Positions 14,983-23,354 of a stretch of 53,133 nucleotides of DNA are shown in pieces. Made by a program: the position numbers and the translations under genes. This stretch comes from Bradyrhizobium nanningense (GTDB lineage: Bacteria > Pseudomonadota > Alphaproteobacteria > Rhizobiales > Xanthobacteraceae): assembly GCF_004114535.1 (NCBI RefSeq), contig NZ_LBJC01000074.1, positions 1 through 53,133 of the forward strand, written 5' to 3'. Each line of letters begins with the position of its first letter. Within the stretch, counting starts at the first letter, position 1. The notes beneath the pieces are model-generated. The model saw nothing but the letters and a program-made list of their open reading frames with translations, had not been told where the DNA came from and did no database searches.

Positions 14983-15954
14983 TTAGTCGGGGGTGGCGCT
15001 CTTCGGCAGCACGGAGTGGAACATCGACTTCATGCCCGACAGCATCTCGTCGGCCACATTGGTCTTCTTCGGCCGCGGCATGGAGGCACCGGCATCGGCG
15101 CGCAGGTCGAGGGGCGGCGCAATCACCGGCACGGGAATATCAGCCGGCGGCGTTATCCGATTCGGATCGTCGTTACCGACCGAGGCGGTGTAGGGCGGAT
15201 TGGCCGACGAGGAGCCATTATTGCCATAGGCCTCAGGTGAGGGCGTCGACACCGTAATCGGCGGCGGCAGCGGGCGGACCGCGGACGGCTCCATATTGAT
15301 GATCCGCGGGGCCTCCGGCGCGCGGGAGGCTTCCCGCACCGCAGGCTCGGCTGACCTCTCGGCTGACTTGGCCTCTGACGGCCGAACCTCGGCCGGCTTG
15401 GTTTCGGAAGATCTGGCCTCGACGGACTTGCCTTCAGACGACTTGCCTTCAGACGACTTGCCCTCAGGCGTCTTGCGCAGGCGCTCGATCGCGGCACGCA
15501 CGAGATCGTTGGCATCCGGGGTCGCAGCCGGCGCCGAATTGGCCTCTGCCACCGGGGCAGCGGGAGCGGGTACACCCGCGGCAGGGGTCGACGTCGGCGT
15601 AGCCTTGGCGGCCGCCTTCTCGCGCGCCGACGGCTTGCCACGCGGGCTCGCTTCGGCCGGTGTCACGTCCGCAGCCTTGTGCTCGACGGCCGGCTGATCG
15701 GCGGCCTTCTCAGCCGCCGGCTTGTCCGTCACGCTCTTCTCGGAGATGCCTTTCGCCTTGACGCCGGGCGCCGGGAGATTGGCGACATCGGCGGGCTTGC
15801 CGTTCTTGCCGGCCTCGGCAGGAGCCACAACGGCCGCGGGGGTATCAGCCGCCGGCTTGGCGTTGATGTAGTGGTTAACGATGTACGCCCCGATGATCGT
15901 CGCGAGCACCGAGGGGAAAATATCCATTGAAATTTTAGCGAGGTATTTCAGCAT
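14983..15954 (-). CDS. Membrane-anchored low-complexity hypothetical protein
   Basis: I do not recognise a family. From ATG at 15954 (GGGGAG eight bases upstream) the protein has 323 residues. A single hydrophobic helix at about 10-28 (DIFPSVLATIIGAYIVN) is followed by some 270 residues rich in Ala, Pro, Lys, Glu and Ser. In the middle is a repeated SSEGK motif, three copies then degenerate forms. The C-terminus is better conserved-looking: RPKKTNVADEMLSGMKSMFH. Topology suggests an anchor with a disordered tail facing the periplasm or cytoplasm, perhaps spanning to another envelope layer. Composition and repeats suggest rapid length change. Longer reading from TTG 16011 is less likely. Confidence 0.7.
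   Translation of the reverse strand: MLKYLAKISMDIFPSVLATIIGAYIVNHYINAKPAADTPAAVVAPAEAGKNGKPADVANLPAPGVKAKGISEKSVTDKPAAEKAADQPAVEHKAADVTPAEASPRGKPSAREKAAAKATPTSTPAAGVPAPAAPVAEANSAPAATPDANDLVRAAIERLRKTPEGKSSEGKSSEGKSVEARSSETKPAEVRPSEAKSAERSAEPAVREASRAPEAPRIINMEPSAVRPLPPPITVSTPSPEAYGNNGSSSANPPYTASVGNDDPNRITPPADIPVPVIAPPLDLRADAGASMPRPKKTNVADEMLSGMKSMFHSVLPKSATPD
15424..15468. repeat. 15-bp tandem repeat within a coding region
   Basis: Three units of GACTTGCCTTCAGAC, the first two identical and the third with two changes, encoding the SSEGK repeats of the protein at 14983-15954. Confidence 0.85.
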
Positions 15955-16046
15955 TCCGGCCACTCCCCGCGCGATCTGATGCGGGAACTTTGGGGCATTG
16001 TAAGGGATCAACTGCGACGGATCGATGGCAAGTGGTAGGGTCGGAT

Positions 16047-16331
16047 TTACGGCTTTAGCTCGATCTCAAGGAACACGATCTCGGTTGAGGTTTCGTTAAG
16101 TACGTCATGTTGGACGCCCGCCTTGCGGAAATAGGATTTCCCGGCCGCAAGCTGCGCCTTGGACCGCTCGCCGCCGGGGGCCACGATGGTCATCTCCCCC
16201 GCCACGACGGGAACAATCACGTAGTCCATGCCGTGGGTGTGATGCCCCGTGGCGCTGCCCGGACCGAGGCGCCACTCGGTCACCCGGACCTCCTCGTTAT
16301 CGACCTGAACCTCGGATCTGGCGGCAAGCAT
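16047..16331 (-). CDS. Cupin-domain protein
   Basis: A 94-residue single-domain cupin. The beta-barrel metal motif is GHHTHGMDYVIVPVVAGEM (about 27-45), carrying the HxH and the acidic residue of cupin motif 1; motif 2 is around KAGVQHDVLNE, with the second-site histidine. ATG at 16331 follows AGGAG; a longer reading would overlap the upstream antiporter gene. Possibly the last gene of the leftward chaA unit, 58 bases downstream of it. The substrate is unknown; small cupins of this size often act as sugar or amino acid isomerases, dioxygenases or ligand sensors. Confidence 0.85.
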   Translation of the reverse strand: MLAARSEVQVDNEEVRVTEWRLGPGSATGHHTHGMDYVIVPVVAGEMTIVAPGGERSKAQLAAGKSYFRKAGVQHDVLNETSTEIVFLEIELKP

Positions 16332-16389
16332 CGGGAACTCTCCTGGGACGCGACCCGGACCCTGTAGGGCCGCGGACGCGCAAAGTGGG

Positions 16390-17487
16390 TCAGGGCACGA
16401 AAACCATGAACACGTAGACGGCAAATACCACCATATGGACCAGCCCGAACAGGACGTTTGTTCTGCCCGTGCCGAAGGTCAGCATGCTCAGGAAGAAGGT
16501 CAGGAGCAAAAGCACGCTGCCCTGGGCGCTGAGGCCGAGCTCGAGCTCCTTGTCGAGCGCGTAGGTGGCGACGCCGACGGCCGGGATCGTCAGCCCGATG
16601 GTGGCGAGCGACGAGCCGAGCGCGAGGTTGATGCTCTTCTGCAGGTCGTTCTTGCGGGCCGCAGCTACAGCCGCAACGCCTTCCGGCATCAGGATCAGGA
16701 GCGCGACCAGAAGGCCGGCAAAGGCCGGAGGCGCGCCGATCTTGACCGCAACGGCATCGACCACCAGCGAGAACTTCTTGGCGAGCAGCACCACCGCCAG
16801 CAGCGCAATCAGCAGCAGCACGACGCTGAGCACGAACATCCCGCCCGGCAGGTGCAGCTCTCCGCTGTCCCCGTCCGCCCGTTCATGGACGAAGTAATCC
16901 TTGTGCAGGACCGTCTGGGTGTAGAGAAATACCCCGTACAGCGCGAGCGTGACCACGTCGACGAAACCGAGTTGCGCTGCCGAATAGACCGGCCCGGGCG
17001 TGCTGGTCGTGTAGTTCGGCATGATCAGCGTGATGGTCGCCAGCGCGAACAGGACGCTGAGATAGACGTTGGCGCCGGAGAGCTGAAAACCCTGCTCGCG
17101 ATAGCGCAGGCCGCCGATGAAGATGCAGAGCCCGACGAGGCCATTGCAGACGATCATGACCACGGCGAACACCGTGTCGCGCGCCAGTTCCGGCGCGGGC
17201 TTGTCACCCAGCATGATCGTGGTGATCAGCGCCACCTCGATGATGGTCACCGAGAGCGTCAGCACCAGCGTGCCGTAGGGCTCGCCGACCCGTTCGGCGA
17301 TCACTTCGGCATGATGAACCGCAGCGAACACCGTGCCGAACAGGATGACGAGCAGCACGGTCGCGAAGACGAGCCCGCTCAGCGAGAGCGTGAACACGTA
17401 GTTCGTCGCGCTGACGGCTGCGAACAACAGCACGGCCAGCGCCGGAAAGATCCAGGCCGACCGGGGCATCGGATTATGCGCGCTCAT
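16390..17487 (-). CDS. chaA: Calcium/proton antiporter, ChaA type
   Basis: Inner-membrane exchanger of the CaCA superfamily, 365 residues with about eleven hydrophobic segments. The two inverted alpha-repeat motifs with conserved acid residues are EVALITTIMLG (about 83-93) and MPEGVAAVAAARKND (about 260-274) followed by SINLALGSSLATIGLTIP. It would export Ca2+ (possibly Na+ or K+ as in E. coli ChaA) using the proton gradient. It lies 50 bases after the NhaD-like antiporter gene in the same direction. Confidence 0.88.
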   Translation of the reverse strand: MSAHNPMPRSAWIFPALAVLLFAAVSATNYVFTLSLSGLVFATVLLVILFGTVFAAVHHAEVIAERVGEPYGTLVLTLSVTIIEVALITTIMLGDKPAPELARDTVFAVVMIVCNGLVGLCIFIGGLRYREQGFQLSGANVYLSVLFALATITLIMPNYTTSTPGPVYSAAQLGFVDVVTLALYGVFLYTQTVLHKDYFVHERADGDSGELHLPGGMFVLSVVLLLIALLAVVLLAKKFSLVVDAVAVKIGAPPAFAGLLVALLILMPEGVAAVAAARKNDLQKSINLALGSSLATIGLTIPAVGVATYALDKELELGLSAQGSVLLLLTFFLSMLTFGTGRTNVLFGLVHMVVFAVYVFMVFVP

Positions 17488-17537
17488 CCACCGGATCCAA
17501 TCGTTTCAGCCGAGCAGTAGCAAATCGGCCGGCAGAT

Positions 17538-18959
17538 TCAATGCCAGCGCAGGATCGGCGCGACCGGCAGCAAGGTCAGCAGCAGGAACAGCGGGATCAG
17601 CACGGCACCGGCCCGCAGGAGATAACCGAAGAAGCTCGGCATCTCGATGCCGTTCTCGCTGGCGATGCTGCTCACCATGAAGTTCGGCGCGTTGCCGATA
17701 TAGGTCAGCGCTCCCATGTAGACCGCTCCCATCGAGATGGAAGCGAGCGTGCCCGACATCTCGTGCATCAGCGTTTGGGCATCGCCGCCGGCGAGCTGGA
17801 AAAACAACAGATAGGTCGGCGCATTGTCGAGGAACGCCGACATCAATCCGGTAAACCAGAAATAGGCGACCTCGCGCGGCGTGCCGTCCGGTGCCGTCAC
17901 GGCTGCCAATAGCCCCGCGAAGGCGCCGTGGTGACCGGCGTTGAGCATGGCAATGACCGGAATGATGGCGACGAAGATGCCCGCGAACAGCTTTGCGACC
18001 TCGCGGATCGGCTCCCAGGTGAAGCCGTTGGCCAGCCTGTGCTCGTCCGGTGTCAGCCACACCGACAGCGCGGCAATCGCCAGCAGCGCCAAATTGCGCG
18101 CGATATCCTCCAGCTCGAGCTTCGTTCCGAGAACATCGAAGGCAATGCCGGGCTTCCACATCGCCGACATCAGCAGGCTCGCGACGATGGCAGCTATCAG
18201 CGCGAGATTGACGAGGCCGCGGATGCGGACCGGCTTGGCGGGGCCGGCCTCCCCGAGCAAAGGCTCGCTGCGGAAGCGCCAGACGTCGATGGCGGCGAAG
18301 ATCGCGAGCAGCAATCCGGCCACGAGCGCGGTCTGCAGCCAGATGGTCCGTGTGGTCCAGAAGAAGTCGATGCCGTGCAGGAAGCCGACGAACAGCGGAG
18401 GATCGCCGAGCGGGCTCAACGCGCCGCCGACATTGGCAACCAGGATGATGAAGAAGACGATGACATGGGCGTTGTGGCGCCGCGGCCGGTTGGCTCGGAT
18501 CAGTGGACGAATCAGGATCATCGCGGCCCCCGTGGTGCCGACGATGCTCGCACCCAGCGTGCCGAGCGCGAGGATGCCAACATTGGTCGCCGGCGTGGCC
18601 TTGATGTCGCCGGTAATGAGAATGCCGCCGGCCACGACATAGAGCGAGAACAGCAGCACGATGAAGCCGAGATATTCGGCGAGCATGGCGTGAACGAGCG
18701 CCGCCAGCGTCGCCATGCTGCCGGCAAAGATCACGAGCGCGACGAGCGCCGCCAGCGACCAGGCAGCGGCGATCTTGCCGTAATGATGGTGCCAGATCTT
18801 CGGAAGCAACAGCGGCCCCAGCGCGATCGACAGCAACAGGCCGGCAAAGGGCAGCGCATAGGGCCAGCGCATCGCCGCACCATCGAGCCCGGTTGCGGCC
18901 CATGCCTGCTGCGGCAACAAGGTGAGGATGGCGACGAGGCAGACGCCCCGGAGCCGCAT
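17538..18959 (-). CDS. NhaD/ArsB-type sodium:proton antiporter-like protein
   Basis: Polytopic membrane protein of the ion transporter superfamily, 473 residues from ATG 18959. It has a cleavable-looking signal (residues 1-21, ending QQAWA) and about twelve hydrophobic segments. The motif GGALSPLGDPPLFVGFLHG (about 215-233) is the conserved re-entrant part of this family, and the C-terminal DNAPTYLLFF is the matching half. Annotated relatives are called sodium:proton antiporter, but ion specificity is not proven. The start is only ten bases from the stop of the upstream hydrolase; an alternative much longer reading would lie inside that gene and is rejected. Confidence 0.82.
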   Translation of the reverse strand: MRLRGVCLVAILTLLPQQAWAATGLDGAAMRWPYALPFAGLLLSIALGPLLLPKIWHHHYGKIAAAWSLAALVALVIFAGSMATLAALVHAMLAEYLGFIVLLFSLYVVAGGILITGDIKATPATNVGILALGTLGASIVGTTGAAMILIRPLIRANRPRRHNAHVIVFFIILVANVGGALSPLGDPPLFVGFLHGIDFFWTTRTIWLQTALVAGLLLAIFAAIDVWRFRSEPLLGEAGPAKPVRIRGLVNLALIAAIVASLLMSAMWKPGIAFDVLGTKLELEDIARNLALLAIAALSVWLTPDEHRLANGFTWEPIREVAKLFAGIFVAIIPVIAMLNAGHHGAFAGLLAAVTAPDGTPREVAYFWFTGLMSAFLDNAPTYLLFFQLAGGDAQTLMHEMSGTLASISMGAVYMGALTYIGNAPNFMVSSIASENGIEMPSFFGYLLRAGAVLIPLFLLLTLLPVAPILRWH

Positions 18960-18969
18960 GACAGGTCGT

Positions 18970-19770
18970 TTAATATCCAATGAAGCGCCTTGCCGTTTCG
19001 ACCGCACCGAAACTATCGAGATTGTCATGTCCGCCGCCCGCAAAGCGAACGAACTGCTTCGGTTCATGCGCGAGCGCGAACAGACGCTCCCCGAACAGGA
19101 TCGAAATGGCAAGATCATTGGTGCCATGCATCACCAACAGCGGCACCGTGACGCGTGCGATCCGTTCGTCGGAGCGAAACTGGTCGCGCATGAGAAGGCG
19201 CACCGGCACGTACCGGAATGCCAATGCGGCAATGTCGGCCGTCGAGGTGTACGGCGCCTCCAGGACCAATTTGCCGATGGCGTGTTCGGTGGCGAGCCCG
19301 ACCGCCACGCCCGTCCCGAGCGAAAAGCCCCAGGCGACGATTCGTTCCGCCTCGTAGCGGGTGGTGGTGAAGGCGTAGGCAGCGGCGGCATCGCGCAGCA
19401 AGCCCTGCTCGCTCGGCGCGCCGCTCGAGCCGGCATAGCCGCGATAGGACAGCGCGACGAGGCCGGTGCCGTCAGCAATCATCGCCTTGAAGCGGCTGAC
19501 ACGACCGGCAAGAAAGTCGCCATTGCCCGGGAAGTACAGGATCACGGGACGGCCGGCCCTTGCCGGCACGTGCCAGGCGATGACGTTCTCGCCGTCCGAT
19601 GTGGTCAGGACGTGCTCCTCCGCCTCGGGACAATCCGCCGCATCAGGAGAGGTCCGCCTGGCAGTCGGTATGGGGAACAGCATCTCGCGCTGCCGGACAT
19701 ACAGCACGACGAGCCCGGCGAGATAAACGGTCGCGAGCAGGACGATGGTCCATTTGGCGATGGTGATCAT
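18970..19770 (-). CDS. Membrane-anchored alpha/beta hydrolase
   Basis: Serine hydrolase of the alpha/beta fold, 266 residues. An N-terminal hydrophobic anchor covers 5-25. The nucleophile elbow is GFSLG with Ser150, the likely acid is Asp219 in HGTND and the base is His248 in GGGHDN, so the triad is intact. The oxyanion part is YFPGNGDF at 79-86. It resembles the YfhR/Bem46 group (esterase or thioesterase-like, function not well known). It sits between a 56-residue protein gene (24 bases upstream) and the antiporter gene (10 bases downstream), so co-transcription is likely. Confidence 0.85.
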   Translation of the reverse strand: MITIAKWTIVLLATVYLAGLVVLYVRQREMLFPIPTARRTSPDAADCPEAEEHVLTTSDGENVIAWHVPARAGRPVILYFPGNGDFLAGRVSRFKAMIADGTGLVALSYRGYAGSSGAPSEQGLLRDAAAAYAFTTTRYEAERIVAWGFSLGTGVAVGLATEHAIGKLVLEAPYTSTADIAALAFRYVPVRLLMRDQFRSDERIARVTVPLLVMHGTNDLAISILFGERLFALAHEPKQFVRFAGGGHDNLDSFGAVETARRFIGY

Positions 19771-19794
19771 TGCGCGGCCGGCCCCGGTTTGAAC

Positions 19795-19965
19795 TCAGGA
19801 CTTGCGACGGCTCCGCAGCAATTTCATGACGTCAGGCGGAAGGCTTGCCGGTACGTCGCGACAGCCACACGCCGCCTTGTGGGCGGCGTGCCATTTGAGG
19901 CGCTGCTCGCGCGTCGCCTTGGGCGGCATGCGATGGGACCGGTGCCACTCCTTGTTCAGGGCCAC
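19795..19965 (-). CDS. Small basic protein of 56 residues, GTG start
   Basis: Begins (GTG as Met) ALNKEWHRSHRMPPKATREQ and ends LLRSRRKS, with HAAHKAACGCRDVP in the middle. It is rich in Arg, Lys and His and carries a CGC motif that might bind metal, but two cysteines and scattered histidines do not make a known finger. I recall similar short proteins in Bradyrhizobium and relatives but know no function. The gene fits between pntB (19 bases upstream) and the hydrolase gene (24 bases downstream) on the same strand. Other starts in this frame are absent. Confidence 0.65.
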   Translation of the reverse strand: MALNKEWHRSHRMPPKATREQRLKWHAAHKAACGCRDVPASLPPDVMKLLRSRRKS

Positions 19966-19984
19966 GGTCCGCTTCTTCCACGCG

Positions 19985-21382
19985 CTACATCGCCTTGACG
20001 ATGTTCTCGGTGACCTTCTTGGCGTCGCCGAGCAGCATCATGGTGTTGTCGCGATAGAACAGCGGATTGTCGATACCGGCATAACCGGAGGCGAGCGAGC
20101 GCTTGATGAACATCACCGTGCCGGCCTTCCAGACCTGCAGCACGGGCATGCCGTAGATCGGCGAGGTCTTGTCCTCTTCGGCCGCGGGGTTGGTGACGTC
20201 GTTGGCGCCGATCACGAAGGCGATGTCGGCCTGCGCGAATTCGGAGTTGATATCCTCGAGCTCGAACACCTCGTCATAGGGCACGTTGGCCTCCGCCAGC
20301 AGCACGTTCATGTGGCCGGGCATACGGCCTGCCACCGGGTGAATGGCGTATTTCACCTCGACGCCTTCCTTCTTCAGGATGTCGCCCATCTCGCGCAGCG
20401 CGTGCTGGGCCTGCGCCACCGCCATGCCGTAGCCGGGCACGATGATGACCTTCTGCGCGTTCTTCATGATGAAGGCGGCATCGTCGGCCGAGCCGAGCTT
20501 GGCGGGCTTCTGCTCGCCCGTACCGCCGCCGGCCGCGGCGGTCTCGCCGCCAAAACCGCCGAGGATGACCGAGATGAAGGATCGGTTCATCGCATGGCAC
20601 ATGATGTAGGACAGGATCGCGCCCGAGGAGCCGACCAGCGCGCCGGTGATGATCAGCGCGGAATTGCCGAGCGTGAAGCCGATGCCGGCCGCGGCCCAGC
20701 CGGAGTAGGAGTTCAGCATCGAGATCACGACCGGCATGTCGGCGCCGCCGATCGGGATGATCATGAGCACGCCGAGCGCCAGCGCCAGGATGGTGATCAT
20801 CCAGAAGTCGAACGCGCTGCCGGTCAGCACGAGGCCGACGATGAAGAACACCAGCGCCGCGGCGAGCGCTATGTTGATGACGTGGCGGAACGGCAGAATG
20901 ATCGGCGCACCGCTCATCCGCGCGGACAGCTTCAGGAACGCGATCACCGAGCCGGTGAAGGTCAGCGCGCCGATGGCGACGCCGAGCGACATCTCGACCA
21001 GGCTCTGCGGATGGATGTTGCCGGGAGTGCCGATGTCGAAGGCCTCGGGCGCATAGAACGCGCCCGCGGCAACGAGCACCGCGGCCATGCCGACCAGCGA
21101 GTGGAAGGCCGCGACCAGTTCCGGCATCGAGGTCATCGGCACGCGGCGGGCGATCACCGCGCCGATGCTGCCGCCGATGGCGACTGCGAGGATGACCAGC
21201 AGCCAGGCCAGGCCGTCGGCCGGCGGATGGCTTGCCAGCGTGGTGGCGACCGCGATCGCCATGCCGATCATGCCGAACAGATTGCCCTGGCGCGACGAAG
21301 CCGGGCTCGACAGCCCGCGCAGCGACAGGATGAACAGCACCCCCGCCACGAGATACAAGAATGCAGAGAGATTGGCGCTCAT
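19985..21382 (-). CDS. pntB: NAD(P) transhydrogenase subunit beta
   Basis: Membrane and NADP(H)-binding (domain III) subunit of the proton-translocating transhydrogenase, 465 residues. The first about 280 residues are a series of hydrophobic helices; the C-terminal third holds the Rossmann-like NADP site with GYGMAVAQAQHALREM and IHPVAGRMPGHMNVLLAEA. The enzyme uses the proton gradient to reduce NADP+ with NADH. Start ATG at 21382 with a GGACC-like site. Follows pntAB by 38 bases. Confidence 0.97.
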   Translation of the reverse strand: MSANLSAFLYLVAGVLFILSLRGLSSPASSRQGNLFGMIGMAIAVATTLASHPPADGLAWLLVILAVAIGGSIGAVIARRVPMTSMPELVAAFHSLVGMAAVLVAAGAFYAPEAFDIGTPGNIHPQSLVEMSLGVAIGALTFTGSVIAFLKLSARMSGAPIILPFRHVINIALAAALVFFIVGLVLTGSAFDFWMITILALALGVLMIIPIGGADMPVVISMLNSYSGWAAAGIGFTLGNSALIITGALVGSSGAILSYIMCHAMNRSFISVILGGFGGETAAAGGGTGEQKPAKLGSADDAAFIMKNAQKVIIVPGYGMAVAQAQHALREMGDILKKEGVEVKYAIHPVAGRMPGHMNVLLAEANVPYDEVFELEDINSEFAQADIAFVIGANDVTNPAAEEDKTSPIYGMPVLQVWKAGTVMFIKRSLASGYAGIDNPLFYRDNTMMLLGDAKKVTENIVKAM

Positions 21383-21420
21383 CTCAGGTCCCCATTAATC
21401 CTTCAGCCCGAGGTGGCCGC

Positions 21421-21738
21421 TCACTTCGACTTCTTCTTGTACATCGCCAGCATGCGCTGGGTGACAAGAAAGCCGCCAAATATGTTTACGCAGGCGAAGA
21501 TGAGCGCGACGAAGCCGAAGCCGCGGGCCCATCCCGAGCCGCTCGAAACCATGCCGACGCCGACCGCGAGCAGCGCGCCGACCACGATCACCGAGGAGAT
21601 CGCGTTGGTCACGCTCATCAGGGGCGTATGCAGCGCCGGGGTCACCGACCACACCACGAAATAGCCGACGAAGACGGCGAGGACGAAAATCGACAGCCGG
21701 AAGATGAAGGGGTCGACGACCTGTGCAGCATGCTCCAT
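21421..21738 (-). CDS. pntAB: NAD(P) transhydrogenase subunit alpha part 2
   Basis: Membrane subunit (105 residues) that in E. coli is fused to the NAD-binding part. Three hydrophobic helices with FVGYFVVWSVTPALHTPLMSV, typical of this subunit, and a short basic end (AMYKKKSK). Start ATG at 21738 has a GGAGA site. It is 11 bases after pntAA; the split alpha subunit is the usual alphaproteobacterial arrangement. Confidence 0.96.
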   Translation of the reverse strand: MEHAAQVVDPFIFRLSIFVLAVFVGYFVVWSVTPALHTPLMSVTNAISSVIVVGALLAVGVGMVSSGSGWARGFGFVALIFACVNIFGGFLVTQRMLAMYKKKSK

Positions 21739-21749
21739 GGCGGGTCTCC

Positions 21750-22877
21750 TTAAACCTTCGGCTGGAAGTTCGGGTGGATGACGGCGCCGTCTTTCGTGAG
21801 CGCGGTGGCCTTGACCAGCTCGTCGTCCCAGTTGACGGCGAGCTTCTTCTCTTTCTTGTCGACCATGGTCTCGACGAAGGAGAACAGGTTGCGCGCGTAG
21901 AGGCTGGAGGCCGAGGCCGCAACGCGGCCCGCGACGTTGGTGTAGCCGACGATCTTGATGCCATCGAGGTCGACGACCTCGCCCGGCTTCGCGCCCTCGA
22001 CATTGCCGCCGCGCTCGACGGCGAGATCGACCAGCACCGAGCCCGGCTTCATCGACTTGACCATCTCGGCACTGACCAGCTTCGGCGCCGGCCGGCCCGG
22101 GATCAGCGCGGTGGTGATCACGATGTCCTGCTTCTTGATGTGCTCGGCGGTGAGCGCGGCCTGCTTGGCCTGATATTCCCTCGACATTTCCTTGGCGTAG
22201 CCGCCGGCGGTCTGCGCGTTCTTGAACTCCTCGTCCTCGACGGCAAGGAACTTCGCGCCGAGCGATTCGACCTGCTCTTTCGTGGCGGGACGCACGTCGG
22301 TCGCGGTCACGACGGCGCCGAGACGGCGCGCGGTCGCGATGGCCTGGAGGCCGGCGACGCCGACGCCCATCACGAACACCTTGGCCGCAGGCACGGTGCC
22401 GGCCGCGGTCATCATCATCGGGAAGGCGCGGCCGAAGGCCTCGGCACCCTCGATCACGGCGCGGTAACCGGCAAGGTTTGCCTGCGAGGACAGCACGTCC
22501 ATCACCTGCGCGCGGGTGATGCGCGGCATCAACTCCATCGCGAAGGCGGAGACGCCGGCATCGGCGATCGTCTTCAGCGCGGCCTCGTTGCCATAGGGAT
22601 CCATGATGGCGATCACGAGCGCACCGCGCTTGTACTGCGCGAGCTCCGAGGCTTCGGGACGCTTCACCTTGATGATGATGTCGGCATCTTTCAGCGCGTC
22701 GGCGCTGACGGTGGCACCCACCGCAGTGAATTCGGAATCCGGCAGGCCCGATTTGAGGCCGGCGCCCGGCTCGACGGCGATCTCGGCGCCCAGCGCCTTG
22801 AACTTCTTCACCGTATCAGGCGAAGCGGCGACGCGCGGCTCCGACGGATCGATTTCCTTGGCAACGGCGATCTTCAT
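21750..22877 (-). CDS. pntAA: NAD(P) transhydrogenase subunit alpha part 1
   Basis: Soluble NAD(H)-binding domain I, 375 residues, related to alanine dehydrogenase. Begins MKIAVAKEIDPSEPRVAASP; the dinucleotide-binding fold has VMGVGVAGLQAIATARRLGA in the middle and RPAPKLVSAEMVKSMKPGSV after it. ATG at 22877 follows GGAGG by a few bases and matches the usual N-terminus, so the longer reading is rejected. First gene of the pntAA-pntAB-pntB unit. Confidence 0.97.
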   Translation of the reverse strand: MKIAVAKEIDPSEPRVAASPDTVKKFKALGAEIAVEPGAGLKSGLPDSEFTAVGATVSADALKDADIIIKVKRPEASELAQYKRGALVIAIMDPYGNEAALKTIADAGVSAFAMELMPRITRAQVMDVLSSQANLAGYRAVIEGAEAFGRAFPMMMTAAGTVPAAKVFVMGVGVAGLQAIATARRLGAVVTATDVRPATKEQVESLGAKFLAVEDEEFKNAQTAGGYAKEMSREYQAKQAALTAEHIKKQDIVITTALIPGRPAPKLVSAEMVKSMKPGSVLVDLAVERGGNVEGAKPGEVVDLDGIKIVGYTNVAGRVAASASSLYARNLFSFVETMVDKKEKKLAVNWDDELVKATALTKDGAVIHPNFQPKV

Positions 22878-22978
22878 AGGTCCTCCGGCGGCGCGGGACA
22901 GCGCGCGCGCAAACTTGAGCGTTACTCCCGCGGCGTTCGATACCGGTTTTAGCACCGGCTTGGATGCAAATATTCTAG

Positions 22979-23009
22979 GCAGCTGCTGCCGCTGGCGTGT
23001 GCAGCTGCC
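22979..23009 (-). terminator. Hairpin after the aa3 subunit IV gene
   Basis: Perfect 9-base arms GGCAGCTGC / GCAGCTGCC with a 13-base loop, seven bases after the stop codon at 23016 on the leftward strand. It is followed by TAGAATATTTG, a weak T-rich tract, so a modest intrinsic terminator separating this gene from pntAA. Confidence 0.55.
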
Positions 23010-23015
23010 GATCGA

Positions 23016-23168
23016 TCAGGTCAGGAAGATCGCCATCAGGATCACGATGAGCGCGACCGAGGCCGTGCCGTACTTCACCAGCTTGATGAAGCCCTCGTAG
23101 GTCTGCTCGTGGGCAACGTAGTCGTTGCCATCGGCGGTGCTGTACGCCACTTCGCTATGATCAGCCAT
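23016..23168 (-). CDS. aa3-type cytochrome c oxidase subunit IV
   Basis: A 50-residue protein: polar N-terminus (MADHSEVAYSTADGNDYVAH, EQTYEGFIKLVKYG) then one membrane helix to the C-terminus (VALIVILMAIFLT). This is the layout of the small bacterial aa3 oxidase subunit IV. The subunit wraps the core of the oxidase but is not needed for catalysis. Start ATG at 23168. The major oxidase genes are elsewhere; a location next to pntAA is, as far as I know, common in alphaproteobacteria. Confidence 0.88.
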   Translation of the reverse strand: MADHSEVAYSTADGNDYVAHEQTYEGFIKLVKYGTASVALIVILMAIFLT

Positions 23169-23354
23169 GGAATGTCCCCAGTCGAAAGTTCAATTCTTAG
23201 GCTGGGATACCGCAAAGTTTCGGGCAGGGCAACGGCAGGCAGGCGCGGTTTTCCTGCAAATCAGGTCATTTGGAATTCCAATTGCCGGGAATTCGCACAG
23301 GCCGGTCGGCACCCGCTGGGCGGCGGCCCCGGGGTGCGACGAGCCGAAGGCCTA

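Noticed and set aside
17506..18903. A 465-codon leftward frame over the NhaD-like gene
   Set aside because: Out-of-frame product dominated by Arg and Ala; the alternative frame has a signal peptide, twelve hydrophobic segments and a family motif.
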